Below, in pieces: positions 47,473-55,737 of a DNA stretch of 64,000 nt; position 1 is the first letter of the stretch, and each line of letters starts with the position of its first letter. A program made the translations under genes and the position numbers. The notes beneath the pieces are model-generated. The model had not been told where the DNA came from and ran no database searches. It was given only the letters and a program-made list of their open reading frames with translations. This DNA comes from Burkholderia cepacia (GTDB lineage Bacteria > Pseudomonadota > Gammaproteobacteria > Burkholderiales > Burkholderiaceae), in NCBI RefSeq assembly GCF_001039005.1, contig NZ_LDWR01000004.1:122742-186741 (forward strand). The letters run 5' to 3'.

Positions 47473-47670
47473 CCCGGATCTCTCGATAGTTGTATTTGGA
47501 AGCGGCGATTTTGCATAATCCGGCAGAAAATTACCAGATGTTTACATCCGATGACATCTTAATTACTCAGAAGATTGAGATGAAACGGCGATCCGGAACG
47601 AGATTGAAGGCGAAAATCGGTGCAATCGCCGCGGCCGGACGATGATCGGGACGGAAAACGGGTGTGGCGC

Positions 47671-48582
47671 TCAGGCCGCCTGATCGCGGCGGCGTATCAG
47701 CCGCCGCGCGACCAGCATCGGCAGCCGCACCGCGAAACCGGTGAAAAGCCGCAGATGCATCCACGCGAGCAGCGCGTTGTCGCGGCCGTAATGGAAGTGC
47801 GATACGCCGCCCTCGTGGCGGCCGAAATAGCGCACCGGCGCGTCGATGCGGATCGGACGCACGCCGGCCCAGCACAGCCGCACGGCCGCTTCGGGATCGA
47901 AGTCGAAGCCGCGCATCCACGGCTGGCGGCGCATGATCGCGGCCAGCGGCGCGACCGGATACACGCGAAAGCCGTACAGCGAATCGCCGATCCCGGCCCA
48001 CAGCGTCTCGAGGTCCGCCCATGCGTTCGACAGCCGGCGCCCCTGCACGCGCAACTGCGGCGCGCTCGCGTCGAACTTCGGCACCCCCAGCACCATCGCG
48101 TCGGGTGCCGCTTGCGACTCGGCCATGAACGCGGGAATCAGGTCGGCCGGATGCTGGCCGTCGGAATCCATCGTCAGCACGTGCGTGAAGCCGCTCGACG
48201 CGGCCGCGTCGAGCCCCGCAAGCACCGCGGCGCCCTTGCCGCGATTCTCCGGCAGCACGATCACGCGCAGCCCGGGATCGCGCTCGGCCATCGCCTGCAG
48301 CCGTTCGGCGCTGCCGTCGGTGCTGCCGTCGACGACGACCCACACCGGGTTCCACTGCGCACGGGCATTGCGCACGGTCGTGTCGACCTTGGCGCCCGGG
48401 TTGTAGCTGGGAATCAGCACGAGATGGGTGGACGAGGCGTGCAGCGTGGACATGGGAACGGCCGATTGCGAAGACAGGGATCCTGACAAAAGTTTATGAC
48501 TTGCCGGCGACTGCCGGCAGGCTTTGTCGATGCCGTCCGCGTGCGGCGCCGGTTGCCGGAGCGTGAGGTTGTCGCGCTTCAT
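47671..48582 (-). CDS. Family 2 glycosyltransferase of the pigment cluster
   Basis: A 303-residue GT-A glycosyltransferase. Nucleotide-binding motifs are VVVDGSTDGS (82-91) and, as DxD, TMDSDGQHPADLI. C-terminal parts resemble dolichol-phosphate-mannose-type enzymes (GDSLYGFRVYPVAPL). GT2 genes are regular members of aryl-polyene clusters, where a sugar or lipid head may be added. The ATG at 48582 has GGAGTGG before it and overlaps the chorismatase stop (ATGA); an internal ATG at 48453 lacks a ribosome site. The donor and acceptor are unknown. Confidence 0.85.
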   Translation of the reverse strand: MKRDNLTLRQPAPHADGIDKACRQSPASHKLLSGSLSSQSAVPMSTLHASSTHLVLIPSYNPGAKVDTTVRNARAQWNPVWVVVDGSTDGSAERLQAMAERDPGLRVIVLPENRGKGAAVLAGLDAAASSGFTHVLTMDSDGQHPADLIPAFMAESQAAPDAMVLGVPKFDASAPQLRVQGRRLSNAWADLETLWAGIGDSLYGFRVYPVAPLAAIMRRQPWMRGFDFDPEAAVRLCWAGVRPIRIDAPVRYFGRHEGGVSHFHYGRDNALLAWMHLRLFTGFAVRLPMLVARRLIRRRDQAA

Positions 48583-49871
48583 GACAGCCACTCCGTCGTA
48601 TGACCCGCGCTGGCCTCGATCTCGACCAGCAGGTCGTCTCGGCACACGTCCGCATGCAAGAACAGCGGCCGCACGCCGGGGCCGGCCGCGTCGCGCAACA
48701 CGCGCTCGATCGCGGTCAGCGCCGCGGCGTCGCCGGCATCGCGCACGTAGACGCGATAGCTCAGGTCGGCGAGCGAGAATGGGCCATGCCCTTGCCGCGC
48801 GGCCTGCTCGAGCACGGCGGCGAGATTCGCGACCGTCTCGTGCGTTTGCGCGACGACGTCGCCCTGATGCACGGTGCGATGCCCGACGATGCTCGCGGTG
48901 CCCGACACGAACAGCACCGGCGCGGCGTCGCCGTCCGCCCACGCGGCGGCGCGCGCGAACGTCGGTGCACGCGGGCCATACTGCGCCGGATAGTGATACG
49001 CGCTGACCTGGCGCGGATTCTCGACCGGATCGGCCGGCGTGCGGCTCGCGATGAAATGGATCGCGAGCGGCGCGACGGGCATCGCATCGCCCGCGACCGC
49101 CTCGACCGAGCCGAGCGCGCACGCGGCCGGCACGCCGTCCGTCAGTGCGCGGCGGCACGCGTCGAAGGCGTGCTGACGGCCGATATTGAACTGACGATAG
49201 CGTTCGATCCCGAACTGCACCGCATTGATCGCCGGCACGGTATTCCAGATGCGCAGCGGATGCGGCATGCCGAGCGCATCGAGTACGTCGAACAGCACGC
49301 GGTATGCGTCGTGCGTCGCACGTTCGAGCGGCGTGCCGCCGTCGCGATGCGCGTCGGGCGTTTCGTGCTCGTGCACGACGATGCTGCCGAACACGAGGCC
49401 CGCCGTTTCGCTGTAGCGATAATGCAGCGCGCCGCGCCGTTCGCTGCGCAGGTCGCGCGCATTGCATTGCCAGATTTCGCAGACGGCATCGGCCGACGCC
49501 GCACCGGCGCCGAGCAGCGCCATCTGCACCGGCGCGATCGGCAGATCGGGCGCGGCGGCGGTCAGCATCCGTGCCGCCGCATCGGCCTGCGATTCGTCCG
49601 GCAACCCGGCCGTGCCGATGCACACCACGCCCAGCGCACCGGGAAACGCGTGGTCGAAACCATCGCCGCGGATACGCGCATCGTGCAGCAACGCGGCGAG
49701 CCGTGCATGGCTCATCTGGACGAGCCGCAATGCGTGGTCGCCGCCGCGTACGAGCGGCGCGCCCGATCGCGATGCGGCCGGCCCGGCTGCCGACTGCCCG
49801 CGCGCGACGGGCGCACTGGCTGACGACAGGGAACACGGGCGCCGTTCGGCGTCGACTGGATGCACGGACAC
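48579..49871 (-). CDS. Chorismatase (XanB2/FkbO/Hyg5-like) producing hydroxybenzoate
   Basis: A 430-residue protein of the chorismatase family (RidA-like double fold). XanB2 of Xanthomonas splits chorismate into 3- and 4-hydroxybenzoate, which serve as pigment starter and ubiquinone precursor. Recognised parts are WNTVPAINAVQFGIERYRQF, AYHYPAQYGPRAPTFARA, LFVSGTASIVGH and the C-terminal LLVEIEASA with the catalytic-type glutamate. The start is a GTG at 49871 with GAGGAAA in front. The first ~50 residues are extra compared with the usual 330-350-residue family. It is in the leftward arm of the pigment cluster, coupled to the glycosyltransferase gene. Confidence 0.87.
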   Translation of the reverse strand: MSVHPVDAERRPCSLSSASAPVARGQSAAGPAASRSGAPLVRGGDHALRLVQMSHARLAALLHDARIRGDGFDHAFPGALGVVCIGTAGLPDESQADAAARMLTAAAPDLPIAPVQMALLGAGAASADAVCEIWQCNARDLRSERRGALHYRYSETAGLVFGSIVVHEHETPDAHRDGGTPLERATHDAYRVLFDVLDALGMPHPLRIWNTVPAINAVQFGIERYRQFNIGRQHAFDACRRALTDGVPAACALGSVEAVAGDAMPVAPLAIHFIASRTPADPVENPRQVSAYHYPAQYGPRAPTFARAAAWADGDAAPVLFVSGTASIVGHRTVHQGDVVAQTHETVANLAAVLEQAARQGHGPFSLADLSYRVYVRDAGDAAALTAIERVLRDAAGPGVRPLFLHADVCRDDLLVEIEASAGHTTEWLS

Positions 49872-49960
49872 TTCGATTTCCTCACTATGCGGCGCAGGCC
49901 GCGCGGCAACGCGGCCCAGCGCCGCGTTGCATTACGTTCAGGCCGACGCCGCGCGCTTCG

Positions 49961-50677
49961 TCATGCGAGCCCGCCGTTGACGGACAACACCTGCCCCGTC
50001 ACATAGGCCGCGGCGTCGGATACCAGATACGCGACCATCGCCGCGACTTCGTCGGGCCGGCCCGCGCGTTGCGCGGGCACGAGCTGCTTGATGCGTTCGG
50101 CGGGAAACGCGTGCTCGGCCATCGGCGATTCGATGATGCCGGGCGCGACCGCGTTCACGGTGATGCCGCGCGACGCGAGTTCCAGCGACAGCGATTTCGT
50201 CGCGCCGATCAGTCCCGCCTTCGCGGCCGCGTAGTTGACCTGCCCGCGATTGCCGGTCACGCCGGCCACCGACGCGATGTTGACGATCCGGCCGCGCCGC
50301 GTGCGGATCATCGGCAGCAGCAGCGGCTGCGTGACGTTGAAAAAGCCGCTGAGCGTCACGTCGATCACGCTGTGCCACTGCTGGCGCGACATGCCGGCCA
50401 TCGGCGCGTCGTCGTGAATGCCTGCGTTGTTGACGAGGATCTGCACCGGCACGTCGTCGGCGAGCGGCGCCAGCGCGGCGAGCGTCGCATCGGCGTCGGT
50501 CACGTCGAACGCAATCGCGCGCGCGGCGCCGCCGGCCGCGACGATCTGCTGCGCGACCGCCTCCGCTTGCGCGAGATGGCGGTTCGCATGCACCCACACT
50601 TCATGGCCGGCCTGCGCGAGCGCCGTGCAGATCGCCTGCCCGAGTGCGCCGCTGCCGCCCGTCACGAGCGCCCGCAT
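49961..50677 (-). CDS. 3-oxoacyl-ACP reductase (FabG/ApeQ-like) of the pigment cluster
   Basis: A 238-residue short-chain dehydrogenase. The cofactor loop is VTGGSGALGQ (5-14), NNAG is present, and the catalytic Ser-Tyr-Lys are in NIASVAGVTGNRGQVNYAAAKAG. It should reduce the 3-keto group during polyene chain extension on ACP. The ATG at 50677 has GGAGC in front; a GTG at 50704 would add nine residues. It lies 89 bp upstream of the chorismatase gene and 110 bp downstream of the ACP gene on the same strand. Confidence 0.9.
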   Translation of the reverse strand: MRALVTGGSGALGQAICTALAQAGHEVWVHANRHLAQAEAVAQQIVAAGGAARAIAFDVTDADATLAALAPLADDVPVQILVNNAGIHDDAPMAGMSRQQWHSVIDVTLSGFFNVTQPLLLPMIRTRRGRIVNIASVAGVTGNRGQVNYAAAKAGLIGATKSLSLELASRGITVNAVAPGIIESPMAEHAFPAERIKQLVPAQRAGRPDEVAAMVAYLVSDAAAYVTGQVLSVNGGLA

Positions 50678-50787
50678 CGAATTGCTCCGTTCATCGCGTT
50701 TCACCTTGATCGACGCGCCAGCGAATCGTCTGCCGATTGCCGCCGCGTGCCGTCATCATCTGTGCACCGCGCCCATGCGCGGCGCCG

Positions 50788-51048
50788 TCACTTCGTGCGA
50801 TGCGCGGCGACGTACGCGGTCAGCGCGCCGAGCGTCGCAAAGATCTTCTGGTTGTCCGGATTGTCCGAGCGCAGTTCGAAGCCGTATTTCTTCGAAATCA
50901 GCAGCGCGATTTCCAGGATGTCGATGGAGTCGAGCCCGAACCCTTCGCCATACAGCGGGGTCCCGGCCGTCACTGTTTCGAGCGGGACGTCTTCGAGATT
51001 CAATTCGCCGACGATCAGCGTGGCGAGCTCTTGTTCCAGTGCGTTCAT
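50788..51048 (-). CDS. Acyl carrier protein of the pigment cluster
   Basis: An 86-residue acyl carrier protein. Ser41 in GFGLDSIDILEIA is the site for the 4'-phosphopantetheine arm that carries the growing polyene. The protein is acidic and of normal ACP length. Two adjacent ATG codons (51051, 51048) lack a clear ribosome site, so the start is uncertain by one codon or more. It is the first gene of the leftward arm. Most aryl-polyene clusters encode two ACPs; only one is found here. Confidence 0.9.
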   Translation of the reverse strand: MNALEQELATLIVGELNLEDVPLETVTAGTPLYGEGFGLDSIDILEIALLISKKYGFELRSDNPDNQKIFATLGALTAYVAAHRTK

Positions 51049-51619
51049 CATGCGTGCGGGCAGGCGACCCATGGCAGCGGGAGGCGCCCGGAAACGGCAA
51101 CTGTCGTGCACGCCCGGCGCGTGCAAATCTCCGTCCCTCCGGCGTCTGCCGGCGTCCCCGCCTGCGTTATTTGGGGATCGTTGGTAAAAGTTACGCGGAT
51201 TCTAGACGAAGGGTATCGGGCCGTATACCGCGAATGGTTACAGACTGGCGAGCCTGCGCCGCACCCCGTTTCGGGACCCGAATGCACGAGACGCTTGAGC
51301 CGCTTTGGATGGAAATGGACCGACCCTGCGAAACGCCTCATCCGGTGCCATACAATCGGTTACAAAACCCGTTCACGCGTGCCCCGAACACGCGGTGCCG
51401 GGGCCCTAAAATGAGCGTGCCCGACCACCGGCCCGGACCTGCATCCCGGCCGCCATTCATATGATGTTTGACGGCCCGACCACCGCGTCCGGCCACGACC
51501 CGCCCGATGTCTCCAGCCATGCCGCGACCGTCTTTCCGCTCCGTTCCGGTTCACCCGCCCGTCCGTTGCCGTTCGGCCGCCGGGGACCGGTGCCCGCGCC
51601 GCGCGCCCGGAGGCCGTCG
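51049..51619. other. Divergent promoter region of the pigment cluster
   Basis: This 571-bp gap separates the leftward ACP gene from the rightward membrane-protein gene and should hold both promoters. A TACAAT box at 51351-51356 and an AT-richer patch at 51166-51215 are candidates. I found no clear palindromic operator and no gene. Confidence 0.4.
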
Positions 51620-52273
51620 ATGAGCCGGCTGCTGCCCATCGCGCGCGGCGTCGCCGCGGTCGGCGCCGTGGCGGCCTACCAGGCCGGCGCGCACTACGCG
51701 GCCGCGACGCCCGGCGCACACGGCTTCGGCCTCGCGATGGCGCTCGTGCCGCCGCTGTTGCTCGCACTCGGCGCGGCGCTGCGCTCGCCGCGACGTGCGT
51801 GGTTCGTGCCGGCATGGCTGCTTGCCGCCGCTCTGCTGTGGGCCGCCCGCGCGCCGCTCGCGCGACATTTCGAATGGGGCCTGTATCTGGAACACGTGAG
51901 CTTCAACGTCGCGATGGCACTGCTGTTCGGCCGCACGCTCGCGGCCGGCAAGGTGCCGCTGTGCACGCGCTTCGCGGCAATGATCCACGGCACGGTCACG
52001 CCGGCCGTCGCGCGCTACACGCGGCAGATCACGTTCGCGTGGACGCTGTTCTTCGTCGCGATCGCCGCCGTGTCGACGCTGCTGTTCGCGACCGCGCCGA
52101 TCGTCGCGTGGTCGACGTTCGCGAACTACCTGTCGCTGCCGCTCGTCGCCGTGATGTTCGCCGTCGAACACGCGTGCCGGCGCTTCGCGCTGCCGCACGA
52201 GCCGCGGCCGCGGATGGTCGACGCGGTGCGCGCGTATCGCGCGACGACACAGGCGCCACAGGCCTCACGATGA
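51620..52273 (+). CDS. Polytopic membrane protein of the aryl-polyene cluster (COG4648-like)
   Basis: A 217-residue membrane protein with about five or six hydrophobic segments (for example GFGLAMALVPPLLLALGAAL, AWFVPAWLLAAALLWAA and FAWTLFFVAIAAVSTLLFAT). Proteins of this kind occur at the same place in aryl-polyene and xanthomonadin clusters; they are often misnamed ketosynthase. The function is unknown. The ATG at 51620 has GGAGG at good spacing and is preferred to the open frame from 51461. It is the first gene of the rightward arm; a GC-rich hairpin lies between it and the ligase gene. Confidence 0.82.
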   Translation: MSRLLPIARGVAAVGAVAAYQAGAHYAAATPGAHGFGLAMALVPPLLLALGAALRSPRRAWFVPAWLLAAALLWAARAPLARHFEWGLYLEHVSFNVAMALLFGRTLAAGKVPLCTRFAAMIHGTVTPAVARYTRQITFAWTLFFVAIAAVSTLLFATAPIVAWSTFANYLSLPLVAVMFAVEHACRRFALPHEPRPRMVDAVRAYRATTQAPQASR

Positions 52274-52279
52274 ATTCAC

Positions 52280-52330
52280 GGCCGGCGCGGCGCCGCAACG
52301 CGGCCGCGCCGGCCTTTGCTCCCGTTTTTA
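52280..52330 (+). terminator. GC-rich hairpin inside the rightward pigment operon
   Basis: GGCCGGCGCGG (52280-52290) pairs with CCGCGCCGGCC (52304-52314), an 11-bp stem. T-rich sequence (TTTGCTCCCGTTTTT) follows. It could act as a partial terminator between the membrane-protein gene and the ligase gene, the only loosely spaced junction near the start of the operon. Confidence 0.5.
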
Positions 52331-52337
52331 CCGATTT

Positions 52338-54107
52338 ATGCCGACTCACCCGCTGGTATTCCATTCCTCGCCGGACCAGACGATCGCCTGGCGCGACGGC
52401 GCGCCCGTCACCGTGCGCGCGTTCGTCGCCGACGTCGCACGCGTGGCCGCCGCGCTGCCCGCCGGCGTGCACGTGTTCAACGTGTGCCGCGACCGCTACC
52501 GTTTCGCGGTCAGCCTGTGCGCGGCGCTCGTCGCCGGCAAGATCAGCCTGCTGCCGTCGACGCATACGCCGGAAATGGTCCGCCAGCTCGCGTCCTTCGC
52601 GCCCGATGCGTTCTGCCTGCACGACGCGCCCGACTGCGCGATCGACCTGCCGCGCTTCGCGTATCCCGACGCCGCGCCCGGCGACTTCGCGGACGATGCG
52701 CCGTTCACCGTGCCGCGGATCGATGCGGCGCGGATCATGGCCTACGTGTTCACCTCGGGCTCGACCGGCGCGCCGGTGCCGCACCGCAAGACCTGGGGCT
52801 TCCTGGTCGGCTGCGTACGCGCGGCGGCCGATCGCCTCGGGCTGCTCGACGGCCGCGCGGCCACGCTGATCGGCACGGTGCCCGCGCAGCACATGTACGG
52901 CTTCGAGTCGACGGTGCTGCTCGCGCTGATCGGCGGCCTCGCGTTCAGCAACCGCCAGCCGTTCTACCCGATCGACATTCGCGACGAACTCGACGCGATC
53001 CCGCAGCCGCGCGTGCTCGTCACGTCGCCGATCCACCTGCGCGCGCTGCTGTCGGCCGGCCATGCGCTGCCACGCGCGGCGCTCGTGCTGTCGGCCACCG
53101 CACCGCTGTCGGAAAAACTCGCGTGCGAAGCGGAGACCGCGCTCGACGCGCCGCTCGTCGAAATCTACGGCAGCACCGAGACCGGCCAGATCGCGACCCG
53201 CCGCACGTCGCAAGGCGCGGCGTGGCAATTGTTCCCGGGCATCCAGCTCGACGCGCGCGACGAACCGGCAAGCGATGGCACGGGCGACGACAGCGGCCCG
53301 ACCGTCTGGGTGTCGGGCGGACACGTCGAGGCGCCCGTGCCGATGGGCGATGCGCTCGAACTGCTCAGCGACGGCCGGTTCCTGCTGCACGGGCGCAAGG
53401 CGGACCTCGTCAACATCGCCGGCAAGCGCACGTCGCTCGCGTACCTGAACCATCAGCTCAACGCGATTCCGGCAGTGATCGACGGCGTGTTCTTCATGCC
53501 CGACGAAGCCGCACCGGCGCACGCCGACACGGATCTCGAACCGGTCACGCGCCTGGTCGCGCTCGTCGTTGCGCCGACGCTCGCCGCCGCCGATCTGCAG
53601 CGCGCGCTGCGCGAGCGGATCGATCCCGCGTTCATGCCGCGCCCGCTCGTGTTCGTCGACGCGCTGCCTCGCAACGAAACAGGCAAGCTGCCGCGCGACG
53701 TGCTTGCCGCGCTGGTTGCGCGACACGCGCGCGCCACGGCCGCGCCGATGCCCGCACCCGTCGCACCCGCCGCGGTAGACACGCCCGCGCCCTCGCTCGC
53801 GTTCACGATTCCCGTCGACCATCCGGCGCTGCCCGGCCACTTCCCCGGCCATCCGGTCGTACCGGGGGTCGTGCTGCTCGATCACGCGATCCACGCGATC
53901 GGCGCAGCGCTGATCCGTCCGCTGCACGCGTGGCGGCTCGGGTCCGCGAAATTCCTGAGCCCGGTCGCCCCCGGCGAACCGCTCGATCTCGCGTTCGATA
54001 CCGCAGCCAGCGGCGCGATCCGCTTCACGCTGCGTGCCGGCTCGCGCGAAGTCGCGACCGGCGTGCTGTCGGCGCCGCCGGCCGCGCAGGACGGCTCGCA
54101 GCCATGA
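52338..54107 (+). CDS. Acyl-AMP ligase fused to a FabZ-like dehydratase domain
   Basis: A 589-residue fusion. Residues 1-470 are an AMP-forming acyl-CoA/ACP ligase: FTSGSTGAPVPHRK (138-151) binds ATP phosphate, VEIYGSTETGQIA is the adenine motif, and NETGKLPRD holds the C-terminal lysine. It probably activates hydroxybenzoate made by the chorismatase and loads it on ACP. After a Pro/Ala linker, the last ~100 residues look like a hotdog dehydratase (VDHPALPGHFPGHPVVPG, as in FabZ/FabA), which could remove water from 3-hydroxyacyl chains. In many aryl-polyene clusters these are separate proteins. The start ATG has no strong ribosome site. Overlaps the next gene by 4 bp. Confidence 0.88.
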   Translation: MPTHPLVFHSSPDQTIAWRDGAPVTVRAFVADVARVAAALPAGVHVFNVCRDRYRFAVSLCAALVAGKISLLPSTHTPEMVRQLASFAPDAFCLHDAPDCAIDLPRFAYPDAAPGDFADDAPFTVPRIDAARIMAYVFTSGSTGAPVPHRKTWGFLVGCVRAAADRLGLLDGRAATLIGTVPAQHMYGFESTVLLALIGGLAFSNRQPFYPIDIRDELDAIPQPRVLVTSPIHLRALLSAGHALPRAALVLSATAPLSEKLACEAETALDAPLVEIYGSTETGQIATRRTSQGAAWQLFPGIQLDARDEPASDGTGDDSGPTVWVSGGHVEAPVPMGDALELLSDGRFLLHGRKADLVNIAGKRTSLAYLNHQLNAIPAVIDGVFFMPDEAAPAHADTDLEPVTRLVALVVAPTLAAADLQRALRERIDPAFMPRPLVFVDALPRNETGKLPRDVLAALVARHARATAAPMPAPVAPAAVDTPAPSLAFTIPVDHPALPGHFPGHPVVPGVVLLDHAIHAIGAALIRPLHAWRLGSAKFLSPVAPGEPLDLAFDTAASGAIRFTLRAGSREVATGVLSAPPAAQDGSQP

Positions 54108-55081
54108 AGCGCACCGCATGGGCCGAACGCCAGGAGCGCAGCAATGCGGGCTTGCTGCGCGCGATGACGTGGATCTCGCTGCGCTTCGGCCGGCAGCGCG
54201 CGCGCATCGTGCTGCATCTGATCGCGACGTATTTCGTGCTGTTCTCGCCGGTCGCGTGCGCGGCGTCGCGCGACTACCTGCGTCGCGTGCTCGGCCGCCC
54301 CGCGCGCTGGCGCGACGTGTACCGCCACGTGTTCACCTTCGCGGCGACGATCCACGACCGCATCTACCTGATGAACGGGCGCTTCGACCTGTTCGACATC
54401 CGGCTGCACGGCGAAACGCTCGTCGACGACGCGCTCGCGGGCGGACGCGGCGCGTTCCTGATGGGCGCGCACCTCGGCAGTTTCGAGGTCGTGCGCGCGA
54501 TCGGCCGCACGCATCCGGACCTGCGCGTGGTCGTCACGATGTACGAGAAGAACGCGCGCAAGATCAACGCGACGCTCGCCGCGGTGAATCCCGCCGCGAC
54601 GCCGGAAGTGATCCCGCTCGGACAGGTCGACTCGATGCTGAAGGTGCGCGAGCGCCTCGACGCGAACTGCATGATCGGCATGCTCGCCGACCGCACGCTG
54701 CTCGACGACGCGGCCGCGTCGCTGCGGCGGCTGCCGCTGCTCGGCGCGCCGGCCGCGTTCCCGCTCGGGCCGCTGTACATGGCCGCGATGCTGCGGCGCC
54801 CGGTGATCTTCATGACGGGCCTCTATCGCGACGGCAATCGCTACGATGTGCACTTCGAGACGCTCGCCGATTTCTCCGACGTGCGGCGGGACGCGCGCGC
54901 GGCGGCCGTCGACGCGGCACTCGCGCGCTACGTCGCGCTGCTCGACCAGTACTGCCGCGCGGCACCGTACAACTGGTTCAACTATTTCGATTTCTGGCAC
55001 GGCGGCGATGCCGCGGCCGCGCGCCGCGACGCTGCGCACGCCGGTGCCGACCTGCCCGCCACGAGGGATTCCGACGCATGA
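54104..55081 (+). CDS. LpxL/HtrB-like acyltransferase of the pigment cluster
   Basis: A 325-residue lysophospholipid acyltransferase-like protein. An N-terminal hydrophobic segment (IVLHLIATYFVLFSPVACAA) anchors it in the inner membrane. The HX4(D/E) motif is HLGSFE (His123, Glu128), and GMLADRTLLDDAA and NWFNYFDFW are further conserved parts. In aryl-polyene systems such an enzyme moves the polyene from ACP to a lipid or sugar head. Its ATG overlaps the ligase stop and its stop overlaps the LolA-like gene. The acceptor is unknown. Confidence 0.88.
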   Translation: MKRTAWAERQERSNAGLLRAMTWISLRFGRQRARIVLHLIATYFVLFSPVACAASRDYLRRVLGRPARWRDVYRHVFTFAATIHDRIYLMNGRFDLFDIRLHGETLVDDALAGGRGAFLMGAHLGSFEVVRAIGRTHPDLRVVVTMYEKNARKINATLAAVNPAATPEVIPLGQVDSMLKVRERLDANCMIGMLADRTLLDDAAASLRRLPLLGAPAAFPLGPLYMAAMLRRPVIFMTGLYRDGNRYDVHFETLADFSDVRRDARAAAVDAALARYVALLDQYCRAAPYNWFNYFDFWHGGDAAAARRDAAHAGADLPATRDSDA

Positions 55082-55737
55082 CCGCCGTTCGCCGCTTCCT
55101 GTTCCTGCCGCTGGTTCCGTTCCCGCCCGCGCTGGGTCGTGCCGTCCGCACGCTCCGCGTCGCCGCGACCGCTGCCGCGATCGTGCTGGCCATGCCCGCA
55201 CACGCGGCCGACACGGGGTCGGCCTGGAACCTCGACCGGCTGATGGCGACGCTCGCGCAGCACAAGTCGGGACGCGCGACGTTCATCGAGACGAAGTACC
55301 TGTCGATCGCCACGCAGCCGGTCGAATCGTCCGGCGAACTCGTGTTCGTCGCGCCCGACCATCTCGAGAAGCACACGCTGAGCCCGAAGCCCGAACACCT
55401 CGTGGTCGACGGCGACATGCTCACCGTCGAGCGCAACAACCGCAAGTACACGCTCGCGCTCGCGCGCTATCCGGAACTCGGCGCGTTCATCGACAGCATC
55501 CGCGCGACGCTCGCCGGCAACCGCTTCGCGCTCGAACAGGTCTACAAGGTCGCGCTTGCCGGGCGCGGCGACGACTGGACGCTGACGCTCACGCCGCTCG
55601 ACTCGCGGATGCTGAAGGTCGTCAGCACGATCACGCTCGACGGCACGCGCGACATGTTGCGCAGCGTCGCGATCCGGCAGGCCGACGGCGATCATTCGGT
55701 GATGCGCCTGCAACCCGTACCGGCGACCCCGAACTGA
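55078..55737 (+). CDS. LolA-like periplasmic lipid carrier
   Basis: A 219-residue protein with an N-terminal signal peptide (about 1-43, ending AMPAHA-AD). The rest resembles the LolA/LolA-like fold that shields lipid tails in the periplasm: TLAQHKSGRATFIETKYLS, VAPDHLEKHTLSPKPEHLVV and VYKVALAGRGDDWTLTLTPL are consistent. With the MMPL exporter that follows, it is expected to carry the aryl polyene toward the outer membrane. ATG overlaps the acyltransferase stop by 4 bp; its last base is the first base of the exporter start. Confidence 0.86.
   Translation: MTAVRRFLFLPLVPFPPALGRAVRTLRVAATAAAIVLAMPAHAADTGSAWNLDRLMATLAQHKSGRATFIETKYLSIATQPVESSGELVFVAPDHLEKHTLSPKPEHLVVDGDMLTVERNNRKYTLALARYPELGAFIDSIRATLAGNRFALEQVYKVALAGRGDDWTLTLTPLDSRMLKVVSTITLDGTRDMLRSVAIRQADGDHSVMRLQPVPATPN

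Noticed and set aside
47537..47558. Overlapping GATG/CATC half-sites before the M48 gene
   Set aside because: The symmetric units are only 4-5 bp long and could arise by chance in this AT-rich promoter.
52270..52869. ATG at 52270 overlapping the membrane-protein stop as a start for a coupled gene
   Set aside because: That frame continues out of phase with the ligase and is Arg/Pro-rich; the true ligase frame starts at 52338.
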